This document shows, piece by piece, positions 25,812-34,148 of a DNA stretch of 64,000 nt (positions are counted from its first letter, which is position 1; each line of letters starts with the position of its first letter). The stretch lies in contig JAIKWL010000057.1 in NCBI GenBank assembly GCA_024684815.1, forward strand, positions 1 through 64,000, in the 5' to 3' direction. Under the pieces are notes generated by a model. The model had not been told where the DNA came from. It did not search any database and saw only the letters and a program-made list of their open reading frames with translations. Made by a program: the position numbers and the translations under genes. The stretch is from Saccharofermentans sp. (GTDB lineage Bacteria; Bacillota; Clostridia; Saccharofermentanales; Saccharofermentanaceae).

Positions 25812-27298
25812 GCTTTGTGACCTCCTATCTGGCCGTTGCGTTCGATCGCCGTTCCGCCTTTACTGAGGTTCTTTGCCTTGATCACAGCATTCTTACCGTA
25901 CTTATGCTTGAGCTCGAGCATCGCTTCCTGAAGCGCACGTTCTTTGGATTCGGATTCTTCCTTTTCACCGGGAGCGTTTTCTTCTGCCATATCAAAGATG
26001 CTGATCTGTTCGCGTTTTGAGACAAGAGGGATATCCTCTTCGGGAATGACATTACAGGCAGCTATCCCTAATCTCCTGCTAAGCAAAGTGTTGTCTGAGA
26101 TGCTGTCAAAAAGCTTCATTGCAGCTTCCGTAATTATCTTCGTGGAAGAAGTATGCCTATCAAGATTGATGGTTCCGTGTGCATGCTTGGGAACTTCCCT
26201 GCCATAGTAATCGAACGTCGTCTCGCCCGTATAATTGCCGCTGCTTAGACTCTCGCGGTCGTATCCAATGGTCAGTACCAGCTGATCTGTAACTATGCCT
26301 TTCTCAACCAGATCGAGCGATAAGGCATCAGCCATCTCCCATACGATAAGACGCGTCGTCTCATGATCAGTAGGCTCCTTAAGGACCTGTCCTGTGGATA
26401 TGCTGTTGTTATCAGGCTTGTACTCTTTGACATCGGCTATTGTGGTGGGTTCGATCCCCCATGCGTGATCTATAAGGAGCTCAGCATTCTTGCCAAGCAG
26501 TTTATAAAGCTGCCTCATGCCGTTCCTGTCGAGAGAGCATCTTGCGATATCACCCATGGTATAAAGACCTATCTTTTCTATCCTTGCTGCAGTCCCTCTT
26601 CCCACTCTCCAGAAATCTACGATCGGAGTGTGCGACCAGAGTGTCTCCTTATACTGTTCTTCGGAAAGCTCGGCCACACGGACTCCGTCCCTGTCAGCCG
26701 GAATATGTTTTGCGACAATGTCCATGGCGACTTTGCAAAGGAACATATTAGGCCCGATCCCTGCCGTAGCGGTTATACCTGTGGTATGAAGCACATCTTT
26801 AATGAGCATCCTTGCAAAGTCATGTGAGGTCGTGTGATATAGGTCCAGATAATTGGTCGCGTCAATAAAGACTTCATCAACCGAATAGGCAAAGATATCT
26901 TCAGGCGCCACATACTTAAGATATATTCCGTATATCTGTGCGCTGACCTTCATGTATTTTGACATCTGCGGAGGAGCAACGATGTAATCCACTTCAAGTG
27001 AAGGATCGCGCCTTAATTCCGAAGCAAAGAAACTCTTGCCGTTAAGTTTCTTCCCCGGAGCTTTCCACCTTCTGTCGTTATTTAAATACTCAACATGCTG
27101 GACAACTTCAAAGAGTCTTGCTCTTCCTGATATACCGTAGCTCTTAAGTGACGGGGATACGGCAAGACATATAGTCTTCTCAGTCCTTGTGGGATCTGCA
27201 ACAACAAGATTGACGTTCAAAGGGTCAAGTCTTCTCTCCACGCACTCAACACTTGCGTAGAAAGACTTAAGATCGATCGCCACATAGACCCTATCCAT
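25808..27298 (-). CDS. Y-family DNA polymerase (UmuC/ImpB-like)
   Basis: A translesion DNA polymerase of 496 residues. Catalytic carboxylates appear in YVAIDLKSFYASVE (Asp9) and YSVDEVFIDAT (Asp/Glu near 140). The steric gate Phe/Tyr pair follows Asp9, and the helix-hairpin-helix region is near 230-260. The C-terminal little-finger domain is followed by about 60 extra Glu/Lys-rich residues. The YolD partner and the sequence type are those of the UmuC-like subgroup common on mobile elements, not housekeeping DinB. It is divergent from the orphan RCK-like gene across a spacer with a strong inverted repeat. Confidence 0.94.
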   Translation of the reverse strand: MDRVYVAIDLKSFYASVECVERRLDPLNVNLVVADPTRTEKTICLAVSPSLKSYGISGRARLFEVVQHVEYLNNDRRWKAPGKKLNGKSFFASELRRDPSLEVDYIVAPPQMSKYMKVSAQIYGIYLKYVAPEDIFAYSVDEVFIDATNYLDLYHTTSHDFARMLIKDVLHTTGITATAGIGPNMFLCKVAMDIVAKHIPADRDGVRVAELSEEQYKETLWSHTPIVDFWRVGRGTAARIEKIGLYTMGDIARCSLDRNGMRQLYKLLGKNAELLIDHAWGIEPTTIADVKEYKPDNNSISTGQVLKEPTDHETTRLIVWEMADALSLDLVEKGIVTDQLVLTIGYDRESLSSGNYTGETTFDYYGREVPKHAHGTINLDRHTSSTKIITEAAMKLFDSISDNTLLSRRLGIAACNVIPEEDIPLVSKREQISIFDMAEENAPGEKEESESKERALQEAMLELKHKYGKNAVIKAKNLSKGGTAIERNGQIGGHKA

Positions 27299-27353
27299 TT
27301 AGATACTCCTCAAACAGATCCGCTCTATTCAGTTTATCAGAACGCCGCTTCGA

Positions 27354-27375
27354 TTATGTGGACAATCGCACATAA
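27354..27375. promoter_or_regulatory. Inverted repeat upstream of the Y-family polymerase
   Basis: TTATGTG (27354-27360) and CACATAA (27369-27375) flank 8 nt; CGATT/AATCG arms overlap it. It does not match the Gram-positive LexA box, so another regulator is possible. Confidence 0.4.
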
Positions 27376-27386
27376 ACACCCGGACC

Positions 27387-27743
27387 ATGCGTAAGAAATC
27401 CAATCTAAATCTCATCAGGATTGACGATCACCTTGACTATGTTGTTGCTTCGAATATGTCCTCGTTATTCCTTGCACAGCTCTCCGAGAACTACGATATA
27501 AGAGATCTGTTCAAAGAGATCTTATCAAACGAAGGCAACGAACTGCACTTAAGAAAGGTCGGAGACTTCGGCTGTGAAGGCACTTATTCTACACTTCAGC
27601 TAAGGAATCTGGGCCTTGAAAACAACTGTATTATCTTAGGATATTTGCGAGCTGATACCTACGAAAGTTTCTTCAATCCGGGTCTTGGAGAGCAGATCGA
27701 TCTTAAACCTGAAGACAGTCTTATCGTGTTAGCAGAGAACTAA
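27387..27743 (+). CDS. Orphan RCK_C/CASTOR-POLLUX-like C-terminal domain
   Basis: A 118-residue protein that resembles only the C-terminal ligand-binding portion of CASTOR/POLLUX-type ion channels: SSLFLAQLSENYDIRDLF, NELHLRKVGDFG and the end motif FNPGLGEQIDLKPEDSLIVLAEN. The pore and first RCK region are absent and no remnant is seen upstream, where the polymerase gene is divergent. It is either a stand-alone regulatory domain or a 3' fragment. The ATG has no strong ribosome site, which leans toward a relic. Confidence 0.6.
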   Translation: MRKKSNLNLIRIDDHLDYVVASNMSSLFLAQLSENYDIRDLFKEILSNEGNELHLRKVGDFGCEGTYSTLQLRNLGLENNCIILGYLRADTYESFFNPGLGEQIDLKPEDSLIVLAEN

Positions 27744-27757
27744 AGTAAAAAAGGGGT

Positions 27758-27786
27758 TTGACGATTTTTTAGAAGATTTGTAGAAT
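27758..27786 (+). promoter_or_regulatory. Promoter of the histone H1-like gene
   Basis: TTGACG (27758-27763), exactly 17 bp, then TAGAAT (27781-27786): a strong sigma-70-type promoter about 58 bp before the start codon. Confidence 0.75.
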
Positions 27787-27843
27787 CAAATTAAGTTACA
27801 AAAGAAAAATCCCAAAGCAAATCATTTCACGGAGGAAATAACA

Positions 27844-28407
27844 ATGGGAAAAACCAAGAAGAAGGACGAGGTAGCTGCAATCGGTGAAGCAATCGAAGCT
27901 GTTGCTAAAGCAGTAACCTCCGAGAAGAAGACAGCAAAGAAACCTGCTGCAAAGAAGACAACCGCTAAGAAGGTTGCAGCCAAGAAAGCACCTGCTAAGA
28001 AGGCAACAACCACAAAGGCTGCCGCTGCAAAGAAGCCTGCTGCTAAGAAGGCTCCTGCTAAGAAAGCAACAACCACAAAGGCTGCTGCTGCAAAGAAGCC
28101 CGCTGCTAAGAAAGCTGCTCCCGCTAAGAAGGCAACAGCTGCAAAGAAGCCCGCTGCTAAGAAAGCTGCTCCCGCTAAGAAGGCAACAGCTGCAAAGAAG
28201 CCCGCTGCTAAGAAAGCTGCTCCCGCTAAGAAGGCAACAGCTGCAAAGAAGCCCGCTGCTAAGAAGGCTGCTCCCGCTAAGAAGGCAACAGCTGCAAAGA
28301 AGCCCGCTGCTAAGAAGGCTGCTCCTGCTAAGAAGGCAGTTGCAAAGAAGGCTCCTGCTAAGAAGGCAACAGCTGCAAAGAAGCCTGCTGCTAAGAAAGC
28401 AAAGTAA
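27844..28407 (+). CDS. Histone H1-like Lys/Ala/Pro-rich repeat protein
   Basis: A 187-residue, extremely basic protein. The first 28 residues form a short helix (VAAIGEAIEAVAKAV). The rest is built from PAAKK, PAKKA and TAAKK pentads resembling the C-terminal tail of eukaryotic histone H1 and bacterial H1-like proteins (AlgP, HctB type). At DNA level a 51-bp unit repeats in tandem from 28099 to 28302 (four copies) plus a partial copy, so repeat number is likely variable. GGAGG precedes the ATG, with a strong promoter and terminator. It probably binds DNA or polyphosphate non-specifically as a nucleoid protein. Confidence 0.85.
   Translation: MGKTKKKDEVAAIGEAIEAVAKAVTSEKKTAKKPAAKKTTAKKVAAKKAPAKKATTTKAAAAKKPAAKKAPAKKATTTKAAAAKKPAAKKAAPAKKATAAKKPAAKKAAPAKKATAAKKPAAKKAAPAKKATAAKKPAAKKAAPAKKATAAKKPAAKKAAPAKKAVAKKAPAKKATAAKKPAAKKAK
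28099..28302 (+). repeat. Four tandem copies of a 51-bp unit in the H1-like gene
   Basis: Copies start at 28099, 28150, 28201 and 28252, each encoding 17 residues (PAAKKAAPAKKATAAKK); the last differs by a few synonymous bases. A partial fifth copy follows at 28303. Confidence 0.9.
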
Positions 28408-28425
28408 TACCTTAATCACGGTATA

Positions 28426-28464
28426 AAAAATGGTCCGCTTGAGATTTCTAAGCGGACCATTTTT
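28426..28464. terminator. Strong bidirectional terminator
   Basis: Perfect 15-bp stem, A5 plus TGGTCCGCTT (28426-28440) with AAGCGGACCA plus T5 (28450-28464). It serves the H1-like gene and probably the convergent binding-protein gene. Confidence 0.9.
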
Positions 28465-28502
28465 ATTTGCTTGTTTTTCTAACCGGAGATCAGAGAAATT
28501 CT

Positions 28503-30929
28503 TTATCCTCTCTCTGCCAGAACTTTCTGAACTCTGTTTTCAGCGACCTTGATAACTTCATTGATATCCTTCTGTCCGCTGAAGTATGCGGGCATCTCTT
28601 CTATAAGGATCTTCTCGATATCCGCATCCTGTGAGCTTAATGATGCACAGCTCAATATGCAGTTCTCAAGAGCATCAAGAGTGTCTGAAGAGAATGTGAT
28701 CTTATTCTTCGGAGCGGGGCTTCCGTCGTAAATATAAGATTCCTGAATGCTGATAGTGTTGTAGTAATCCATAGCCTCCATTCCGATCTCTCTGAATATC
28801 TCACGGTTGAGGACCAGACTTCCGTTAGTTGCATATTCTTTCTGGACATCGTCGGACATGAGCATCTTAACGAACTCTCCGCATGCATCTACATCACATG
28901 CATGTGCTGATATGGCGATCGTCGTTCCGGGGGAAGCCAAAGGTCCGCGTCCGTCTGCAGAAGGGAGACCCAATATCGAAGTTGCACCGTTTAACTGTTC
29001 AACCATAAAGACATATGAGTAATATCCGTAACAGAGCGAATATGTTGCAGGACCCGTGTATTCAGTATCCACAATGGCACCGTTGACTATTATCTGGGAG
29101 TTTTCGGAATCGTCATCGGTCATTTCATCCCAGGATCTGCTGCTCTCGGGAACATTATTCTTTACATATTCGGCAAGGACCTTAAACTCCGGAGCAGAGA
29201 AATCCGCTTTGCCTTTAACAATGAACTTGTCTTTCATGTAGTCGAATAACTGTGCAAAATAGTATGCCTGTCCTGAAGTTAAGACATCGGTACCGTTCAA
29301 TGTATCCTTAAGGAACTTCTCATATTCTTCTGTCGTAAATCCGACACCGGACTTTCCGGCATACTGTGCATCAGTCTGAATTCCCGTGACACCGAAGCAG
29401 ATCGGGACATTGTAAAGCTTGCCGTCATTCTTAAACAGATCGAGAACATTGGTAAAGTACTTATCTGATTTAAGTTTTCCGACATAAGGTGTCAGATCTT
29501 CAAGATATTCTTCCTTCTTAAGTGAATCGTAAAAACTGATGTTCAGGAACATATCAGGACCTTCGCCGTTAATGATGTCCATGGAAAGCTTATTGCCTAC
29601 TGTCGAGAAATAATCCATTTCACGTTCGGCGGCTTCATCGTCACTGTTTACATCGCTGTAACTGTAAGAATTATCAGAGTACCTGTCCGTTACTTCAATA
29701 AAATAATTACCGTTCGTATTGTTGTATTCCCTGATCTGCTTGCTGATCTCCTCATCGACATAACCGTAAGATGAATAGAGCTCAAGTATCGTCTTGCCGA
29801 CATGAGGATTCTTGTCAGCTTTCTGGAGGCGGACCAGTGTTATGTCCAGGTTCATGAAATCCGTATCCGATCCGTACGGTCCGTCTTTATAGACACTTCC
29901 GCAAAGGATGAAAGAGTCATCAGTGACATCTGCCAGCTCAAGGTTAGTGACAATATTCCTGTCAACATCACTCCAGCTGTAATTAAAGATCTCCTCTGTC
30001 GTCTTCTTGCTTACATCGATCTTGGAGATACCAATCGGTGAAGTGTAATAGACATTACCGTCAGAAGCATTGAAAGCATAGTAGATACTTGAGATATCCA
30101 TCCAGGAATAATCCTCTTCCTTGCCTTTTGACAGTTCTCCTGTAACAAGATTCACCTCGTAGTATATCGTTCCGTCATTTGACGAAGCAGGAACCAGGAC
30201 ATTGTCCTTATCAATGGAGAATGCGGCTGTAACTCCGTAAACATCCTTGTCGTGTTCCTTGAGTTCGATCTTCTTCTCATTACCGTCAGGTGATGTTACC
30301 ACCAAAGTGCAGTAACTGCTCTCTTCAGTCCAGGTATTCATTACCTTTATCTTATAATCGCCTACAGTAAATTCCTCTCCGTTCTGGGAATCATCAGCTG
30401 TCTCATACCGGTCAACGATCTTTCCCGTCTCAGGATCGATCACTACTTCAAAATTGTTTACTACATAAGTCTCATCGTCCCAGCCGCTTGCAACACCTAT
30501 GATCTTCCCGTCGCTGCAGTATGCACTGTAGATGGATTCATTACCCGTAAGCATGTTCGTCAGGTTAATCGATCTGACTGTCTCGAACGTATCTCTGTCG
30601 ATTACGGATACAACCGATATCTCATTTGCCTTCCAGTCGTAATTCTCCCAGTCATCTTCGTTGAAGACCTCATAGCTTCCGTTGGTATAAACGTAGATAT
30701 ACTTGTCATCAGAACCGATCATGTCGGAATAAACATAATCAGCATCCCTGTCCTTGTCATACCCCAGTTCCGGATCGACCACCGTCGAGTTATACCAGGG
30801 CGTATCCTCAGAGATCTTTCTGCCCTCGCGTTTTGATTTGCCGCCCTTGGAATTGCATGCCGTAAAGACCGACATCATCAAAGACGCGGCAAGCACAGCC
30901 GTTACCGGCTTCACCAATTGTCTTTTCAT
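28503..30929 (-). CDS. Large extracellular solute-binding lipoprotein with N-terminal extension
   Basis: An 808-residue lipoprotein with lipobox FTAC (Cys25). Residues 40-370 look like a beta-propeller or repeat domain: recurring strands containing VSVIDRDTF, GKIVDRYETADD and NLVTGELSKG. The C-terminal 430 residues resemble an ABC-type family 1 solute-binding protein (TILELYSSYG, NGEGPDMFLN, LYNVPICFGVTG, then PGTTIAISAHA). It is about twice the normal length of such proteins, and no ABC permease or ATPase gene is adjacent. It is probably a carbohydrate or peptide binder or sensor; the ligand is unknown. Confidence 0.82.
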   Translation of the reverse strand: MKRQLVKPVTAVLAASLMMSVFTACNSKGGKSKREGRKISEDTPWYNSTVVDPELGYDKDRDADYVYSDMIGSDDKYIYVYTNGSYEVFNEDDWENYDWKANEISVVSVIDRDTFETVRSINLTNMLTGNESIYSAYCSDGKIIGVASGWDDETYVVNNFEVVIDPETGKIVDRYETADDSQNGEEFTVGDYKIKVMNTWTEESSYCTLVVTSPDGNEKKIELKEHDKDVYGVTAAFSIDKDNVLVPASSNDGTIYYEVNLVTGELSKGKEEDYSWMDISSIYYAFNASDGNVYYTSPIGISKIDVSKKTTEEIFNYSWSDVDRNIVTNLELADVTDDSFILCGSVYKDGPYGSDTDFMNLDITLVRLQKADKNPHVGKTILELYSSYGYVDEEISKQIREYNNTNGNYFIEVTDRYSDNSYSYSDVNSDDEAAEREMDYFSTVGNKLSMDIINGEGPDMFLNISFYDSLKKEEYLEDLTPYVGKLKSDKYFTNVLDLFKNDGKLYNVPICFGVTGIQTDAQYAGKSGVGFTTEEYEKFLKDTLNGTDVLTSGQAYYFAQLFDYMKDKFIVKGKADFSAPEFKVLAEYVKNNVPESSRSWDEMTDDDSENSQIIVNGAIVDTEYTGPATYSLCYGYYSYVFMVEQLNGATSILGLPSADGRGPLASPGTTIAISAHACDVDACGEFVKMLMSDDVQKEYATNGSLVLNREIFREIGMEAMDYYNTISIQESYIYDGSPAPKNKITFSSDTLDALENCILSCASLSSQDADIEKILIEEMPAYFSGQKDINEVIKVAENRVQKVLAERG

Positions 30930-31090
30930 TTTGAAAAACTCCTTTCCTATAGTTCCCCATTGACACGTTCAGGATCACCCCACAAGATCAGACCCTGATA
31001 TCGTTGTCACACACAGTATAAAAGTATCTTCCCAATTCGAAAAGTACACAACAATATTTCGTCAAATGTCATAAAAGAAAGAAGTAAGGT

Positions 31091-32959
31091 TTAGTCATCT
31101 TTGTCATCAATTCCGGATAATATTTCATTTTGCTGCAACTTATTGCTTTTATTTCGATTGCATTTCCAACATAGTGTTTGAAGATTGTCTTCCCTTGTGC
31201 AACCACCTTTTGAAACTGGAATAATATGATCTATCTCCAACAATAAATTTGGTTCTTTGTGTATAGAATTACCGCAGTGTTTACACGTATAATTGTCTCG
31301 TTCTTTGATTTGCAAACGTAGTTTACTTGTCATAAGAGAGCGTTGCTCTTTAGTGAATGCAGACATTGTAAGTTTGCTTTCGAGCATTTCAATTAAACTA
31401 ATAATGGTTTCTTCGGTCATTGGCACAGTGAAGTATCTTTGTGCCCTTCCACTGTTAGATGTATAAGCAAATTTATACTCTACAGTCAAAGTGTTTTCAT
31501 TAATAGTTGCGAAGCCAAGCCTTGCATAGAAACCATCTTCATCATTCTCCATAATAAAGCTAGGAACATCCGACAAATATTGTTGAATGTCCTTTTTATA
31601 ATTCTCGATAATAGTCTTTGCCTCTTTCAGAGTCTCTAATTCCTCGACGAGAAGTTGAAGCTTTCTAATCTGCTCCGGATATCGTCCCTTGTTTGGATAA
31701 AAATGTTTAACTACATAATCCAAAGGATTGTTCTCAGCACTTGCAAATACGGTTGAAGACACTTCTGCTGTAAAAGGTGTAATGCTTTTTTTATAAGTGT
31801 GAATGTAATTAAACTCATCTTCATTAGTCGTCTCATTCCTAATCACATTAGTTCCAAATAATTCAGAAATAGATTTAACCTTTTCGTCAATATATTCGTT
31901 AAATTCACGCTGAGTATTCATCAATGTATCACAGGTTAATTTAATTTTGGCAAATTCGTCAGAAGCATAGTATTCGAGAATACGAGTATTCTTGTCTGTG
32001 ATTTTTCTAACTCTTTCATCTATATCTGATATATATTTTTCTATTATTTCCCATTCTTCGCTATCACATGTTTTAATCTTTTTTATGCTATTCACAGTAC
32101 GATCAAACAATAAAGATACGAGCTTATCAAGTTCATCTGCATCACTCTTATTTACAAGACTATCTTTATTTTCATTGGCTAAATCAATAACGTCATTAAC
32201 TCTCCCATAATAATCTTGCTGCTTTTTCGACAGTTTTTCTGATTCCTGTGCCTTAATATATTTGTTGTACTCTCCTTTGCTCATTAAAAGCGATTTATCT
32301 TCCTCAAACTCTCGGAGACGTTTTTTTGTAATGCTAAGCTTTGCTGAATTCTGGCTTCTTCCAGACGGAGAAATATATATAGCGAAGACATAATAACAAT
32401 CTGTATTAAGCAGATTATTCTCTATTTTATTCACAAAAAGCGGATATGTCTTAAGGGTTGTATATTCATTGTTTTTAAGAAATTTCTGAAATGATTTTTT
32501 ATATTCCTGCTTTAACTTCATTAGGGAAATTGCATCGGACAGTCTCGTTTCATCTTCTTTAAAAAACTTCAGATCATCGTAGTGATCAACTGCTTGTCTG
32601 CTATTTAGTCTTATCGTGTAATCACAATCAGTAAGAAATTGCCATTCGGAAACACCTGCCGCCTGCAAAATACTCTGTTCTATCGCATCATATAGTTTTC
32701 TCTTTTTCCTTTTATAGATTGAATTAATAATTGCATATGAAACGATAATTACGATAGTTCCAATAAAAATAATAAATACTATAGTGCTTTCATATCCATC
32801 AGCTCCAATAATTGCAGTGATAAACGCAATTAAAAAAACAATAACAGTTAGAACAGGAATCGAAAGAATTCTGAAAACATTTAACGTCCTGCAGTTTTTT
32901 TCCTTTGAATGTAATATGTCATATGTCATAGTTGTGCTCCCGTTGTTTAAAGCAATCAA
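31091..32959 (-). CDS. Membrane-anchored protein with C-terminal HNH endonuclease
   Basis: A 622-residue protein. Two TM helices lie at about 30-80. A long helical region of roughly 350 residues has coiled-coil character. A zinc-stabilised HNH nuclease domain sits near the C-terminus (about 555-605): CKHCG, the catalytic core EIDHIIPVSKGG and CWKCNRNKS. A nuclease tied to the membrane and co-translated with an ion channel (4-bp overlap) is unusual and suggests a defence or abortive-infection role. The family of the middle region is unknown to me. Base composition is more A/T-rich than the flanks. Confidence 0.82.
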   Translation of the reverse strand: MIALNNGSTTMTYDILHSKEKNCRTLNVFRILSIPVLTVIVFLIAFITAIIGADGYESTIVFIIFIGTIVIIVSYAIINSIYKRKKRKLYDAIEQSILQAAGVSEWQFLTDCDYTIRLNSRQAVDHYDDLKFFKEDETRLSDAISLMKLKQEYKKSFQKFLKNNEYTTLKTYPLFVNKIENNLLNTDCYYVFAIYISPSGRSQNSAKLSITKKRLREFEEDKSLLMSKGEYNKYIKAQESEKLSKKQQDYYGRVNDVIDLANENKDSLVNKSDADELDKLVSLLFDRTVNSIKKIKTCDSEEWEIIEKYISDIDERVRKITDKNTRILEYYASDEFAKIKLTCDTLMNTQREFNEYIDEKVKSISELFGTNVIRNETTNEDEFNYIHTYKKSITPFTAEVSSTVFASAENNPLDYVVKHFYPNKGRYPEQIRKLQLLVEELETLKEAKTIIENYKKDIQQYLSDVPSFIMENDEDGFYARLGFATINENTLTVEYKFAYTSNSGRAQRYFTVPMTEETIISLIEMLESKLTMSAFTKEQRSLMTSKLRLQIKERDNYTCKHCGNSIHKEPNLLLEIDHIIPVSKGGCTREDNLQTLCWKCNRNKSNKLQQNEILSGIDDKDD

Positions 32960-33714
32960 TTATTAGTGTTTGTTTTACTCTCGTTAATTTCTTCCATAAG
33001 ACCAGTAGTAATAATACCTGCGGGTAAAGCAACTATTGCTATACCCATAAACGATGAAATCATTGTTACTATTTTACCTGCCACAGTGACAGGGTAAATA
33101 TCACCATATCCCATAGTCGTTAATGATACAGTAGCCCAATAGACAGCATCAAAAAAGTTATCAAACGTGTCGGGTTCAACATTAAATACAACTAATGCAG
33201 ATATGAGAACATAACCTACAGCTATACCACAAACGAACAGCAATGATTCTTTTGTACGCTTAAAGATACCGAGGATCATCTGAATAGGAGTAGAGTATCT
33301 GACAACTTTAAATACACGTAATACACGGAGTGTCCTAAGTAAACGGAATATCTTGAGAAGTCTGAAACCACTGTTTATTACTATTAGTGAAGGCAATATG
33401 GCGACAAGATCAATTATCGCCATCGGTGTAATTGGATAAAGGAAAAAAGAACCCACACATTTATTTAATTTTAGATCAGCCGTAATAAGTCTCAAAACAT
33501 AGTCTATGATGAATATAGTAACTGTTACTTTATCAATGACATCAAACATCACATTAGTAGTTTTAAAAGCCATTGGTACAATACTTGCTACAATTGTAAC
33601 CATCATGAAGACATCGTACACGTTGGAGAGTTTGTCTCCGTCTTCAGCTATCTCTATGACCTCGAACAATCTTTTTCGATATGTTTTCTTTGTTAATGCA
33701 CCCTCGCTAGACAT
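32956..33714 (-). CDS. Voltage-gated potassium channel
   Basis: A 252-residue Kv-type channel subunit. Six TM helices are visible. S4 is rich in regularly spaced arginines (FRLLRTLRVLRVFKVVRY). The pore has the K+ selectivity filter TTMGYGD. ATG 33714 is chosen because GTGGAGG lies just upstream; the longer frame has none. It works as a homotetramer in the membrane. The overlap with the HNH gene downstream implies a joint function, unlike the solitary housekeeping channels usually found. Confidence 0.93.
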   Translation of the reverse strand: MSSEGALTKKTYRKRLFEVIEIAEDGDKLSNVYDVFMMVTIVASIVPMAFKTTNVMFDVIDKVTVTIFIIDYVLRLITADLKLNKCVGSFFLYPITPMAIIDLVAILPSLIVINSGFRLLKIFRLLRTLRVLRVFKVVRYSTPIQMILGIFKRTKESLLFVCGIAVGYVLISALVVFNVEPDTFDNFFDAVYWATVSLTTMGYGDIYPVTVAGKIVTMISSFMGIAIVALPAGIITTGLMEEINESKTNTNN

Positions 33715-34148
33715 TATTGTTCCTCCACATAACACATAATTACAGCTTGAGTTACTGACTAATCCATCAACGCAACATTTCAATTTTTGGTCAAAATCAT
33801 TTATTTCTGCCTATTAATGTCTCAATTGTATTCTGTTCATTTCCACTCGTACATACGATCACAAAACATTTCACACCATTTTCACAAAATATTAATCTCT
33901 ACCAAAAAAACTATTTATAAGACTGGAATAACTAAGAGCATCATTGTAATTTAGTCTCAAAGCATTGAGACTAAACAGGTTTTTATGGTTTTTGGTGCAA
34001 GAATACCTAAATTGTAATAGCGTATTCATTAATCATTCGAGCACTTCTCCAGAAATAATATATGCCTCCAAAATGGAAGGAGACATATATCCAATGGTCA
34101 TACAACATAATTATTAATTGTTTCAAACGTTAATTAGCGGTATAGCCT
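33715..34148. other. A/T-rich intergenic region with two hairpins
   Basis: There is no gene here. TTTAGTCTCAA (33951-33961) pairs perfectly with TTGAGACTAAA (33966-33976) over a 4-nt loop. A second hairpin at about 34059-34091 has ATATATG/CATATAT arms around CTCC/GGAG. The first may end a transcript on the plus strand, where a T-rich run follows. Confidence 0.6.

Noticed and set aside
27354..27375. Inverted repeat considered as a LexA/SOS box
   Set aside because: It does not match the Gram-positive CGAAC-N4-GTTCG consensus; kept only as an unassigned operator candidate.
28099..28302. Tandem repeats considered as a CRISPR array
   Set aside because: Units are contiguous 51-bp coding repeats without variable spacers.
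27796..28419. Minus-strand frame of 207 codons rich in Leu, Cys and Ser
   Set aside because: It is the complement of the Lys/Ala repeats of the H1-like gene and inherits their periodicity.
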